Shown here one piece after another: positions 37,963-49,232 of a DNA stretch of 64,000 nucleotides. The notes below the pieces were generated by a model. That model was not told the origin of the DNA and did no database searches. It saw only the letters and a list, made by a program, of their open reading frames with translations. The position numbers and the translations under genes are program-made. Location of the stretch: assembly GCF_016802725.1 (NCBI RefSeq), contig NC_052665.1, positions 24,290,001 through 24,354,000 on the forward strand, written 5' to 3'. The stretch is from Solenopsis invicta. Lineage: Eukaryota; Arthropoda; Insecta; Hymenoptera; Formicidae. The stretch's first letter is position 1; every line of letters begins with the position of its first letter.

Positions 37963-38581
37963 ACTATCGCGGTTGCCAAACGGTTAAGGCGCAAGTTCAC
38001 GCAGCGAATAAGAGCTGGCGTTTTACCCCCTCTCCATCAATTTGGCGAATCCAGCGAATAAACGCTCAAAGTTCGACACAGTTTAACTTTTAGCAACTAA
38101 ACGCTGGCGTTTACCCCTTCTCCATCAATTTTCATCAATTTGGCAAATTCAGAGGATAAACGCTCAAAGTTCGACACAGTCCAACTTTTAGCAAAACGAC
38201 GCTGAAATTTAAATATTACATTCCAAATTAATTACCTTCCAAAAGTGAATATATAAGAAAAAAATTATGACTGAAACGTTAAATCAATCGAATCATCTGA
38301 AAATACAAACAAAGTTAATATATATTATATACATATAGTAAGCATACTTTTAGGCTAGGTTGCTTTTTGTTTTTTATTTATGTTAGATAGCTTTATTTGT
38401 TATATTGTGTTAATAACTGTGTTTTTTATATTGTAGGAAATTCTGTTATACTTCTGTTATACCCTTATATACTTGTGGTGTGTGCAAAACAATTGTTTGT
38501 ACCATACAAGAAAGTGAAGAAATATATCGGCACTCTTGTATGGAGGGATGAATGTTACATAGATAAAATTTCATATTATTT

Positions 38582-38830
38582 TTATCCTAAAAGCGGTAAA
38601 TACATTAGTAACAATTTCGGCCTGATGCAAAAAAGAAAGTGTGCTCATTACGATTTACAAAAATCGGAGCTACCCAAAACTTTTCTTTTTATATCTATTT
38701 CTTTTTCTTTTTTTAACAAATGCATTGCAGCAATTGCAGCAGTTATACGTCGTCTTATAATTTCAACTATAACCGCCACTGTGCGTTTATAATATTTTAC
38801 ATACTCGATATTATAATATTCCAACTCCAT
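38582..38830 (-). pseudogene. PIF/Harbinger transposase N-terminal remnant
   Basis: From ATG 38830 the frame reads IIRRRITAAIAAMHLLKKE. After a frame change near 38690 it continues WVAPIFVNRNEHTFF and stops near 38582. The RRR...A...L...E block followed by a W-x-x-P-I-F-x-x-R motif is typical of Harbinger nucleases. The catalytic core is absent. The plus-strand frame over the same bases is a shadow. Confidence 0.65.
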
Positions 38831-38976
38831 TTTTGCGGTTATGTCAGATTATGTACTTAGCAATTGCCGCTTTTAACGTTGCTTTGCGTTGCGGTGGAGT
38901 TGGGTGGAGTAAGGGTAAAACGCCAGCTTTTATTCGCTACATGAAAAGGATAGAGGCAATAGCGTTTAGCTTTTTA

Positions 38977-39118
38977 GGGGTGCGCACGATTGGACACCGC
39001 ATGATTGGACACCACCACTCACAGCGGCCAATGCCTAGAGTTTTTCCGTTGGTTTGGTTAGATAAGTCAAGATGATTGGTTGGTGTCCAATCGTGCTGTG
39101 TCCAAAAGAGTGTCACCC
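38977..39118 (-). mobile_element. MITE family A, ATTGGACACC-type
   Basis: 142 bp, flanked by GCTTTTTA. Confidence 0.88.
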
Positions 39119-39221
39119 GCTTTTTAACGCTGCTTTGCGTTGCGATTGAGTGATGGTAAAACGCCAGCTTTTACTCGCTGCGAGAAATTGCACCTTAAGA
39201 CTCCATTGTAGACGCCGCATA

Positions 39222-39881
39222 ACTGGAATGGGCACTAGCCGCCAGTAGAGTCCTATATAAAGAGAGAAGCGACATTGATGTCCGAAGCTCTGATTGGTAA
39301 TCTGATTGATACTTGATTGGCTAAGCGAGCAGCCATATTGTGACCACAGCTGTTTGCAGAATGATACGAATGGTGTTTGATGACGTTAAAGCGGTCCCAA
39401 AATGGCGATGGAGGACTCAATTGGATACTGAAGGTTGTGGTGGGGGTTCGATGTCGTTTCTCTCTTTATATAGGACTCTAGCCGCCAGAAAACGTGACGA
39501 GAGAGAGCCATTTCGAAGGGCCACCTCTCTTTGTCAGTACAATCACGTTAGAAAGTTTTGCAGTACCGGCACATGAGAATAGATAAACAAACGACTTGAG
39601 TGACATACATAAATAAAACAAAAGCAAAATTGTATTATATTTTTTTAAGTATTTAAGTAACTTTTTAAGTAAAAGTTAATTTCTTCCTTGTTTTTACGAA
39701 TTCCGTTACATGCTGTATCAACATGAAAACAAAGAAGAAATTTTACTTTTGAGTAGGAATGTAACGTAAATGCTGACGTATGGGCAGAGAACGCTTAGAA
39801 AAAGAGAGGTGGCCCCTCGCATCATGCTATTTCTATCACGTTTTCCGCTTACGGATGTTATATGGCAGTGCCCATTCCAGT
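39222..39881. mobile_element. TIR element with ACTGGAATGGGCAC ends
   Basis: ACTGGAATGGGCAC and complement, TA on both sides. The inner blocks 'gggccacctctctttgtc' and 'gagaggtggcccc' also pair. It contains 39246-39480. Confidence 0.65.
39246..39480. mobile_element. MITE with TAGAGTCCTATA ends, intact
   Basis: 235 bp, flanked by GCCGCCAG. Confidence 0.87.
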
Positions 39882-40027
39882 TAGAGTATTATTCAATGTT
39901 TCAAGCATAAAGCAAAAATTATAAATACGCTTCATATATTGTACATATTGTATATAGATTACATTTGTGTATTGTATATCTGATTATATAGAAATATGCA
40001 TATATTATTTTAATGCATATATTATTA

Positions 40028-41306
40028 GGAGTACAAATTGAAAACCGCCGTTTTTTGTCAAAATTTGAGGATTGATTGTTGAAAAATGGTTACATACTTA
40101 TTCTTGAAAGTATTGTCCATCGCTGGCCACTACTTTCTCCCACCTTTCGGGCAGCATACGAATCCGCGTCGAAAAAACTGCTCGTCTTTTGCGGCGATCC
40201 ACGAATCGACCCAGTTTTTGGCCTCTTCGTAATAATGGAAGTGCTGCTTAGCCAGGCCATGCGCCATTGATCGGAACAAGTGGTAATCTGAAGGGGCGAT
40301 GTCAGGAGAATACGGCGGATGAGGTAAGACGTCCCATTTCAATGTTTCCAGATAGGTTTTAACGACCTGAGCAACATGTGGCCGAGCGTTGTCGTGCAGC
40401 AACATCACTTTTTCGTGTCTTTGCTCGTATTGTGGCCGTTTTTCCTGCAATGCTCGGCTCAAACGCATTAGTTGTGTTCGGTAGCGAGCTCCTGTGATGG
40501 TTTCACCCGGTTGCAACAGCTCATAAAAAATCACGCCGAGCTGGTCCCACCAAATACACAGCATGAGCTTCGAGCCATGGATGTTTAGCTTGGCCGTCGA
40601 TGTTGATGCATGGCCGCGGTAGCCCCACAATTTTTTTCGCTTTGGATTATCATAATGGATCCACTTTTCATCGCCGGTTACAATACGATGCAGAAAACCC
40701 TTCCGTTTTTGCCGTTGGAGCAGTTGTTCGCACGCGAAAAAACGCCGTTCGACGTCTCTCGGCTTTAATTCGTATGGCACCCAGTGTCCATGCTTTTGGA
40801 TCATTTCCATGGTTTTCAAACGATGTGAAATAGCTTGTTGAGTCACGCCCAATGAATCTGCAAGCTCCTGTTGCGTTTGAGATAAATCTTCATTCAGTAA
40901 TGTTTCCAATTGTGCGTCTTCAAACTTTTTCACCTGTCCGGGACGCTCCTTGTCTTCTACGCCGAAATCACCACTTTTGAAGCGTTGGAACCATTCTCGA
41001 CACGTTCTTTCACTAATGGAAGCCTCACCATAAGTTTTTACAATCATTCGACGCGCCTCAGCTGCAGATTTTTTCGAATTGAAGGCAAAAAGCAAAACTT
41101 CCCGCAAATGACGCTTATTGGGCACAAATTTCGACATTTTCGATCACAAAAAAATATATAACGCCGATAAAAATTCATAACTGCAATGATAAGGAATTGT
41201 TGCCAGATGCCCAACCTTACATTTAAAATTTTTGATCTAACGTTTGGCGCCAGCATTTACCGCTGGCGCCATCTACTGGAAAACGGCGGTTTTCAATTTG
41301 TACTCC
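40028..41306 (-). mobile_element. Nearly intact mariner (1,279 bp)
   Basis: Inverted ends GGAGTACAAATTGAAAACCG and complement, TA on both sides, standard full length. It encodes a long transposase frame. Confidence 0.95.
40130..41137 (-). CDS. mariner transposase with shifted C-terminus
   Basis: The 335-residue frame starts MSKFVPNKRHLREVLLFAFN. It has two helix-turn-helix regions (residues about 1-110), a variant linker motif WVPYEL, then the DD34D catalytic triad: TGDEKW, LLHDNARPH and SPDIAPSDYHLF, with 34 residues between the last two Asp. It is expected to cut and rejoin DNA at TA. Near 40155 one base appears to be missing. The frame then reads GFVCCPKGGRK and stops, while the usual ending (RMLPERWEK...) is intact in the next frame. 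The catalytic core is complete, so this copy is young; activity is uncertain. Confidence 0.93.
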   Translation of the reverse strand: MSKFVPNKRHLREVLLFAFNSKKSAAEARRMIVKTYGEASISERTCREWFQRFKSGDFGVEDKERPGQVKKFEDAQLETLLNEDLSQTQQELADSLGVTQQAISHRLKTMEMIQKHGHWVPYELKPRDVERRFFACEQLLQRQKRKGFLHRIVTGDEKWIHYDNPKRKKLWGYRGHASTSTAKLNIHGSKLMLCIWWDQLGVIFYELLQPGETITGARYRTQLMRLSRALQEKRPQYEQRHEKVMLLHDNARPHVAQVVKTYLETLKWDVLPHPPYSPDIAPSDYHLFRSMAHGLAKQHFHYYEEAKNWVDSWIAAKDEQFFRRGFVCCPKGGRK

Positions 41307-42299
41307 TAATATATTTAACTTTCGTATGTATATTGCACATAAATCTTTGATATAAAATCTCTGTATATAAAATGTGTATTAAATTGTATTCCTTATTTTA
41401 ACACAAATGTTATTAATAACTTGAAAATAAATTGATTGATATAGAGTAAAAAATAAAAAAATATTTATTTTCAGAATTATAATTAATAATTAGTATTATT
41501 TAAAATATAATTCTTAATATTAGAATTAATTCTTAAGGGAAAAAAATATAAATAATAAATAATTGATGAGATAATAATAAAGATAATTATAAATATAATT
41601 ATTATAACTTAGAATAGTCGTATTATTTGTGGAACAAAAGAATTATTTATAAAAAAAAACAATTTAAAAGTGACAATTTAATGTTATGAATTTTTTAACT
41701 AATTCTTAAATCATTAAAAATAGATAAATTATAACTTTGGCGTAAATCGAACCGTGTAAATGTAGTCATTGATGGGTAGTATACATACAAGGATAGAAAA
41801 AGAAACTAACATGTGTGAAACAAAGAAAGTAGATCCAGCATACCAACTGGCTAACACTAAATTTTACTTTTCACAGTTGGCTCTCTGATCAACTGTAGCC
41901 CTTGCAGGGGTTGGATAATATGCGCAGCCGGAAGGTATTATGTACAATTCTGCGCATAATATGCATAAAATGAAAAAAACTCGCAGAATACATGCGCAGA
42001 AAACATGCAGAAAACGCAGAAAATCTATGAAACGTCCATTCTAACCTAAAAAAAAAACACTCGCTGCTCTTGAATTAGTGTTTTATCAGTCGGGATTAAT
42101 GTTTTATCACTGAGGTTGCGATACTTTTTTTTCGATGAATTTTAGAACGCGCGACAAAATTCAGGATACGCATTGCGCATCCTTATCGTGCGTTCATGCG
42201 TATAATTTAAGTGATTTATTATGCTGTCAAATTTGCATATACAATATGTAACAAATTTAAACAAACGTTATGTGCTGCGTGTGAAATCTATAATAATAA

Positions 42300-42480
42300 C
42301 CCACATAGCACGTAATATTTCTGTGATATCACAGAAATATTGCAATATCACAGATATATTACATATTACTGTGAAATATCACAGAAATATTACTGTGATA
42401 TTACACAGTGATAATAACATTAAAATATTCCAGTGATATCATTGCAATATATTGTTGCAATATATTTAATTCCAAAGAAC
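42300..42480. repeat. Palindromic word cloud (GTGATATCACAG), left arm
   Basis: 'gtgatatcacagaaatattg' and variants repeat in both orientations. Paired with 44030-44290. Confidence 0.6.
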
Positions 42481-43342
42481 AAGGTAATGTCAAATGACAT
42501 TTTTATTATGTCTTAATAATGCAACTATCTCTTTGATTAATTTCGATATTTTCGGTATTCATAATATTCTTGGTAATTTCGGTATCCTATAGAAAAAATC
42601 AATTTACAAATAAAATAATTATGTCTTTGCCCTTTCGTGGAATGAAAGTGAAAGTTACAAAAAAAAATTATTTAACTTTAGTATTATTTTAGATATTTAC
42701 TTAGTTTATCCCTTAAACTGTATATATAAACTATAACGTACGCTCTTTTATGTAATCTATCAATTTAATTATTGCTTTATAACTCGATCAATAATGATTT
42801 TATTAAAAAATTACAGAAAAACCTTTGTATTTGTCTTATTGCCACTTATAATTTTTACAGGAGCACAAAAATCGATTTTAATTTTTAAAAATTTTCATCA
42901 TGAATAATTTTTTTAAAGAAAATGTTTACAAAAAGTTTTGTCAATACACATTTATTCACTTGGCAATCTATATTTTAAGGTATATTTAGAAGTTTTTGAA
43001 AAAATATACATTTTTACGTCATTTAATATTTACTGCTCGGTACATTATTTTGTAAAATAGTTTATTCATTAATATTGATTAGACTATTATACACCACAGT
43101 AAAAGGTTTTTCAAGTTTATTAAAATATTAAATTTCCAACAAATTTTTCTTTAGACTTTACTTTTTTTTTAACTCTTAAAAGGTATGATTATATATATTC
43201 CATCATTAATTAGGTATTTTACAATGTTCATTAATTATATGTATGTGTATAATGTTGCGGCTCGGTCACCGACCGTCACAACATACAACGAAACAAGCGA
43301 GCGCGTGCATAGCTGCTATGCGGTCCCGCCATGTGTATAATA

Positions 43343-43497
43343 GCGTTTTTCATTGGGAAAACTAGTGCGCACTAAATGTGCACTTGCTGTAGGTAATTGG
43401 GCGTTTCCGTTGGCACCGTCATCGCGCGAACCGAAACGTCCAATTGCCAGCGGCGAGTGCACACTCAGTGCGAACTAGTTTTCCCAATGAAAAACGC
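43343..43497 (+). mobile_element. MITE family B, copy 3
   Basis: 155 bp, GCGTTTTTCATTGGGAAAAC ends, TA on both sides. It sits in a GC-richer island (43253-43735) that I could not assign. Confidence 0.8.
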
Positions 43498-44029
43498 TAT
43501 AAGACTCCACGCAAACAAGTGAGTGCTGGCACCACCGCTAGGTGGCCGCGCCGCTGGAGACCTTCTCGTAAGACAAGTGCAGCCACAGGTTTTATATCTA
43601 GACGCCACGGCGGCTGACTCACTAGCTCACACTTCAGTGAGATTTTAAGGAAAATCGTTGCTTGTTGTAATTTGGAGACGAATACGTTCTGATTTTTTTC
43701 CCAATATACGTGTGGAACGCTGTTCCACATAAAATATTATATTTTTACATGTAAATAATATTTTGTATTGTTATTTAATCTAGAACAAAAATTAAAATTA
43801 TAATTCAAATTAAATCTTTTTTGACAAAAATAAAAAAGGACACAAGAGATATTTTTTTGTAAATTAAACATTTATTACGTTTACATTATTGTATTTTGTT
43901 TTAATAAATTATTTAATAAATAATTATTTTTTTCTATGTCTAATATATATTACATGTAACAATATGAAAATAATATTAAGAATAACAATAAAAATAAAAA
44001 AAATTAAAATAATTAATTTAATTCCTTGC

Positions 44030-44290
44030 AATATTATTTAAATATCACATAAACATCAACAAATATCACAAAAATATTATAAAATATCACAGTAATATTA
44101 TTGTGAAATATGACAGTGATGTTTATTACTATAATGTTTTCGCGGACATTTTGATATTACTGTGATATCACAGTAATATTTTGTGATATTTCTGCAATAT
44201 TTCATTTGTAATATTGCAATAAAAAAGTGATATTGCTGTGATATCACTGCAATATTACGTGCTATGTGAGAAATAAATAAGAAATGTAAG
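44030..44290. repeat. Palindromic word cloud (GTGATATCACAG), right arm
   Basis: Inverted counterpart of 42300-42480, ending 'aatattacgtgctatgtgag'. Confidence 0.6.
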
Positions 44291-45080
44291 CATGAAATAT
44301 AAATATAAATATAATGCATAAAATATGACGTTTGTTTAAATTTGTTATATATGGTATGTGGAAATTTGACAGCATCATAGTCATGCCTACAATGGTACAG
44401 ATACTAAAGATTTTAAAACCAATATGAATCGATCTTTTGAAGTGCAAATATTGTTTAAAAGCATTACAAGAAGCCACGTTCAAGCAAGAGTTTGCAACAG
44501 TGAAAGGTAGAAAGGTTGGCAAAAGTGAAAAAATAATAAAAGTTTTATGTTTTCTGCAGTAGAAAACCTCGCCTAATTTTCTGCGCAGATTACTCAAGTT
44601 TTCTGCGCATAAAACTCCATGCATAAAACGTGAGGTATTATGCATACCCAACCCTGACTGTCCTTGCAGCAGTGTTCTCAGATGGGACGGGATTTTTGCG
44701 CATGCGCGAGAAAGTTTATGCAAAAACATCACTTAATTTCACTATTAAAAGATTTTAAAATTGTGCAAAATATTAAATTGATTAGACCACTTAATAAGGG
44801 TACTCATACTACTCATTAATACCTTTATTTAATGAAAGTAAATACTTTACTGATGCTAAATCCACCGCGCATGCGGTAAAATCCTGTCGCATCTGACAAG
44901 GGCACCACACACAACCCGGGTCACCGATTTTGATGAAACTTTACAGTTATGTAGTATTAGTATAGAAGTACTAAATGCTAAACGGAGACGATGCACTACT
45001 CAACCGTTGACGTGAAATCGTTGTTTGAATTTCACCATATAGCTTTAATACCGTAATATTGAAGGAGTTTGGCAAGTAGC

Positions 45081-45152
45081 AGCGTGGTGTGGCGGACAGC
45101 GCGAGCGCCTATAGTTTTGCAGGTCGCGGCCGTCGCGGGTTCGAGTCCACAA
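45081..45152 (+). other. tRNA-like Pol III module, left arm
   Basis: TGGCGGACAGCG resembles an A-box and GGGTTCGAGTCC matches the B-box, 50 bases apart. A run of about 14 T follows directly, as a Pol III terminator would. The anticodon arm is poor, so this is not a tRNA gene. Confidence 0.5.
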
Positions 45153-45289
45153 GTTTTTTTTTTTTTTCTTTTACCCAGTACTCTTATTGTTACAATATAT
45201 ATATATATAATAAAATATATAATAAATAATACACAGATATAGATATAATAATACGCAAAAAATCTTCTCTGCATTCGAACTTTTGTTAG

Positions 45290-45296
45290 TTTACTT

Positions 45297-45350
<54 letters not shown>

Positions 45351-45594
45351 GATTTATATGGATGGCGAGATATTTATATGATATATTTGATTGTGAGAGT
45401 TAATATGCATATTTATTTATGTGTAAGTACAAAAACAATTACAAATGAATTTATTCGTCGTCTTGCTCTGTAATTTTGCACACTTTCGGGTGATAATAAT
45501 CATAAAAACAAGTAAAACATAAAACTGATTTACACCACGAACATTTTATAAATCCAATTTAAATCCAATTTTTTTTTTTATTTATTATATATTT

Positions 45595-45653
<59 letters not shown>

Positions 45654-45655
45654 AA
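45290..45655. repeat. (AT)n tracts between hAT 2 arms
   Basis: TATATA runs at about 45297-45345 and 45597-45650. Confidence 0.9.
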
Positions 45656-45691
45656 CAATAAGAGTACTGGGTAAAAGAAAAAAAAAAAAAA

Positions 45692-45772
45692 ACTTGTGGA
45701 CTCGAACTCGCGACGGCCGCGACCTGCAAAACTATAGGCGCTCGCGCTGTCCGCCACACCACGCTGCTACTT
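45692..45772 (-). other. tRNA-like Pol III module, right arm
   Basis: Mirror copy of 45081-45152, with GAGTTCGAGTCC at the B-box and its own T-run on the minus strand. Confidence 0.5.
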
Positions 45773-46195
45773 GCCAAACTCCTTCAATGTTACGGTATTA
45801 AAGCTTTATGGTGAAATTCAAACAACGATTTCACGTCAACGGTTGAGTAGTGCATCGTCTCCGTTTAGCATTTAGTACTTCTATACTAATACTACATAAC
45901 TGTAAAGTTTCATCAAAATCGGTGACCCGGGTTGTGTGTGGTGCCCTTGTGAGAACACTGCCTTGCAGAGCAAAAGTGGGCGTGGTTTATCCGAACTGCA
46001 CACGCCATGTAATTCTTCCACCATGGTTGCCACTGGAAATAACACTAGGTTTGTTCGAGTTGCTTGAAATCCCCAAAAATTTTTGCACTTGAGATGAGAT
46101 AAATATATATTCGATCGTAAGAAAGAAAGACGACAAAGAAATTAATTCAAAAAGGGCAGCAACACGAACAGGCCTACTAGTTGCCATTCTTTGCA

Positions 46196-46427
46196 GAGTC
46201 CGTTTAGGGCCGCATACAAGTTCGGACGTGTTCGCCCGTTACTCATATTTTTGTACCCGGCGATTGCATCACAATCGGTAACGTAGCTCAATTTTGCGCA
46301 ATCATATCCCATATCCTGTATTCCCATTTAAACCTTTTTGTTTCCTATACAACTTTCTGTAATGGCCAAATCGTCTCTACCCTAAATTCACTGGGGACGG
46401 GTGCCAATTTAAAAAGAAGAAGAAGAA
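46196..46427 (+). mobile_element. 5'-truncated LINE 3' end with (AAG)n tail
   Basis: Flanked by the 13-bp duplication GCCATTCTTTGCA (46183-46195 and 46428-46440) and ends in AAGAAGAAG. Only 3' sequence remains. Confidence 0.75.
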
Positions 46428-46479
46428 GCCATTCTTTGCATCTGACGACGGAGCGTTTGCAACTCATTGTAGAACAACC

Positions 46480-46740
46480 TTAAAGCTTTACATAATAGCT
46501 ACATTGCATCAATGTAACAAAGTGACAAACTAGGTTATTGGTTATATAATTGCAATTTTGCTGTTACATAACAGCAATGTTTTCCCTCAATTACATGTTA
46601 CGTTGATATAATGTAACCATAATGTTTTATAAGTGGGAAATTATAACTAATATGAACGTTACATGTAACGTACACACTATATTGCGTGTTACCTTTAAGT
46701 TTATTGCATCAACATTGCTATTATATAGCTGTGTTTGCTG
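46480..46740. repeat. Palindromic word cloud (ATGTAAC/GTTACAT)
   Basis: At least eight copies of GTTACAT or its complement between 'ttgcatcaatgtaac' and 'ttgcatcaacattgct'. 46741-47210 holds nothing recognised. Confidence 0.5.
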
Positions 46741-47212
46741 GATAGATAATATACATAACAGTGTATACAATAAATTCTTTTAAAAAGGACTTGGATAAAA
46801 ATAAAATAGTTCCCTATAGTGTTCGTTTACATACGTTGTTCAGACAGAAGAATCTGCTTATAGTACAAATTATTTATATATATTTTTAATGTTTTATACA
46901 TAGTACAAATATTATTACAATCTTGTTAGAAAATCATTCAGATTGTTCAACAAAAATTGTTGCTAAAAATGTAAATCGATAAGTTATTTAAAAATAAACA
47001 TTTCCACAGACGATTATTTTTCATTATTTACTTAACGATAAGTGATTATTTGTTTCTAGCTGCTTTGTATATAGAGCAGACCGGAGCTATTCGTTAAACC
47101 TTTTTTTTGTGTCTCCTGAGTCCTATATTCATTTAAAAAAAAAACATGGGACGGTTTGAAAGATTGAACCTTCCCCTTCACAATACCGCTATAGATAAAA
47201 CATGGAAGTGTA

Positions 47213-47418
47213 CACAAGCGGTCATTAATGCCTTCCCTAAGGAGGTTAGGCGCGTTCCAGACACATGCATCGCATCTAGGTATTTATCACGCATGATTGT
47301 TAAATCTGACCAATCTGGCAAGTCAGATTTAACAATCATGTGTAATGAACACCTAGATGCGATGCGTGTGCTGGAACGCGCCTAACCTCCTTAGGGAAGG
47401 CATTAATGACCGCTTGTG
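47213..47418. mobile_element. Palindromic MITE, CACAAGCGGTCATTAATGCC ends
   Basis: 206 bp, TA on both sides. A plus-strand frame over it is not a gene. Confidence 0.87.
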
Positions 47419-47434
47419 TACTTGCTTTGAAGTA

Positions 47435-47629
47435 CACCAATTTGATTCTGTCCATGGGGAAATTTTCTAAATTAAGAAGTCACCACTTTCTATATACTCG
47501 CAGTTTATGATTAAGGTAACAACTAAATCTTATTGGTCGTTACGTTAATCATAAACTGTAAGTATGTAGAAAGTGGTGACTTCTCAGTTTAGAAAATTTC
47601 TCCATGGACAGAATCAAATTCCATGGGTG
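47435..47629. mobile_element. Palindromic MITE D, copy 3
   Basis: TA on both sides; the right TA is shared with copy 4. Confidence 0.85.
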
Positions 47630-47631
47630 TA

Positions 47632-47831
47632 CACCCAAGGACTTTGATTCTGTCCATGGGGAAATTTTCCAAACTGAGAAATCACCACTTTCTACATACT
47701 CGCAGTTCATGATTAATGAAACGACTAGAGCTTATTGGTCGTTACGTTAATCATGAACTGTAAGTATGTAGAAAGTGGTGACTTCTCAGTTTGGAAAATT
47801 TTCCCATGGACAAAATCAAAGTCCTTGGGTG
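47632..47831. mobile_element. Palindromic MITE D, copy 4
   Basis: Directly abuts copy 3 through one shared TA. Closer to copies 1 and 2 than to copy 3. Confidence 0.87.
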
Positions 47832-47833
47832 TA

Positions 47834-48688
47834 CATATAAAAATGTCGACCAACGCCAAAAATTACAAATAGCTCCAAGCCCGGGGTAATTCGTAACTAG
47901 TCCGGGAATATCCCGAAATTTGCGTTTCAAGTTAAAAGACTGTAAAAAAGCTGTTGTTAAGACTTTCTTTTATTTAAAAAAAGATATACAAAAAAACAAA
48001 ATATGCAAAAAACAAATGCAAACATACACGTTCGCATGTCTTTTTATGCCATCGATATGACAGATTTTCTAACCTCATAAGTGTCAATCCTTAACGCTTT
48101 ATAACTTTTTACCTGCTTAAGAGCGACAATTTTATATTCATATTCATGTTTTATGTACTAAAATATACAATATTAAGTTTGAAGTAAATCAATAAAAAAG
48201 TTTACCTCAATGTTTAACTCTGCGTAGCGCAGAAGTTTGTAACACAGCCAAAGGATTAGAGTTATCCAACTTAGATTAGGCGCTGCAATCAGTATTAATG
48301 AATCGCCCCGGTGCTCGGTATTACGAATAGCCCCAACATCAACTATGCGCATTATTGCGTATCATCGACAAAAATAAACATCACACAGTAAAAAGTAAAC
48401 ACAAAATGTTTCAAATACATTCAACTATCAAAAATTACTTTGACTGTCGCATTTTTCACTACTACGACTTCAATATTACGCCGTTACCAACAAAACTTTG
48501 TTAGCAACATCATTACATTAGGACGTGTTTACAGTGTTTAAAGTAAATTTTTAATATGTACCCATAAAAAGATATTTCCAATTATCAAATTACCCCATCT
48601 AACGATTTGCTCTGGTCTCCCCTATTATATTTAAATTGCACATATTTTGGTTTTCTTATAAATGGTCCATAGTTTTTTATAAATTTTC
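47834..48688. other. No recognised feature
   Basis: Unique-looking AT-rich sequence downstream of the 86-residue gene. A weak inverted pair ('ggggtaattcgtaac' and 'attacgaatagcccc') may mark an old element. Confidence 0.35.
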
Positions 48689-48846
48689 TTATAATTCGGA
48701 ATGCCTTTGCATGATTTCGCTTTCTAGATCTGTATGAAGTTTTTGTATAGTTCTAATGTGTTTCTTTATGTATTGTTCAGCAGTTAAATTTTCTAAAGCT
48801 GCTCTTTTTGTGCTGCGTCCTTCTGCATGATTGTGATTATAAGCTG
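48689..48846 (-). CDS. Unrecognised 86-residue protein, exon 3
   Basis: The last exon completes a codon with two bases, then encodes 51 residues and a TAA. The sequence is rich in charged residues (NHNHAEGRSTKRAALENLTA and a Lys/His/Glu-rich end MQRHSEL) and probably helical. The acceptor is TTATTTAGCAG, a tandem NAGNAG site: the second AG would remove one Ala without changing frame. All three exons agree in phase (0, then 1), which is the main reason to accept the gene. The total is 86 residues with no signal peptide or membrane segment. I do not recognise the family. No AATAAA lies close downstream. Confidence 0.65.
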
Positions 48847-49141
48847 CTAAATAATAGTATATAAAACATGTATTTAATTTTCTATGGACAGATTAAATAA
48901 AATACTTCGTTCAACAATGTAACGAATTGAATGAAAAATATTTTATTCTTTATAATATAACACTTATAATATCACTCTTTTATAATACTTTTATATCACT
49001 TTTACAATATTATTCTTTTTAATATAACACTATTTATAATACACATGAAATAAAAAATTTATATAAAAAAATAAACATTTTTATTGTCCGTTCTTCTTCT
49101 TCTAAATTCTTCTGTGACAATGTCCATGTGAGTTTTTTTAC

Positions 49142-49232
49142 AGTTATCTGCATTGTGTGTATAACAGTGGTGATCTAGAATTGTTCCATATGATCCTCGT
49201 CTAATATGACCGTAGTAGTCATATTTTGTTGC
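49142..49232 (-). CDS. Unrecognised 86-residue protein, exon 2
   Basis: This 91-nt exon starts after TTTGTTTACAG in phase 0. It encodes 30 residues beginning ATKYDYYGHIRRG and containing LDHHCYTHNADN, and leaves one base at a GTAAAA donor. If the donor is ignored, the frame reads on to a stop near 49059, which would give an alternative form of about 60 residues. The HHC stretch lacks the cysteine spacing of a DHHC palmitoyltransferase. Confidence 0.65.

Larger units (their letters stand above)
37987..39194 (-). mobile_element. PIF/Harbinger element, decayed
   Basis: Ends GGCGCAAGTTCACGCAGCGA and complement with TTA(A) on both sides. It carries a transposase remnant and MITE A (38977-39118). 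Confidence 0.7.
41908..44661. mobile_element. hAT-like element 1
   Basis: Left end near CAGGGGTTGGATAATATGCG, right end complement of CAGGGTTGGGTATGCATAAT. CCTTGCAG lies on both sides, with seven extra bases at the right. Inner arms at 42220-42480 and 44030-44380 pair. 42481-43252 and 43740-44029 are AT-rich filler. No transposase. Confidence 0.65.
44670..45960. mobile_element. hAT-like element 2 with tRNA-like arms
   Basis: Ends CAGTGTTCTCAGATGGG and complement of CAGTGTTCTCACAAGGG, flanked by the exact 8-bp CCTTGCAG. The arms at 44893-45200 and 45650-45955 are near-identical. A further small hairpin (44679-44897) sits at the left end. The centre is (AT)n-rich. Confidence 0.82.
41763..46036 (+). 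mobile_element. Repeat K with stacked hAT insertions
   Basis: 41763-41907 plus 45961-46036 together match 55270-55482 ('gatagaaaaagaaactaaca', 'agcaaaagtgggcgtgg', 'ccgaactgcacac'). The 4.05 kb between them is two hAT-like elements. Confidence 0.75.

Noticed and set aside
38397..38792. 131-codon plus-strand frame
   Set aside because: Antisense to the Harbinger transposase remnant, which has the recognisable motifs.
43253..43735. GC-richer island as a further solo LTR
   Set aside because: No matching TG...CA ends or duplication could be established.
45081..45152. Functional tRNA gene
   Set aside because: Good B-box and T-run, but the anticodon and acceptor arms do not fold well and an inverted copy lies in the same transposon.
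49142..49232. DHHC palmitoyltransferase
   Set aside because: The DHHC letters lack the Cys-rich spacing and membrane segments of that family (the residues read LDHHCYTHN).
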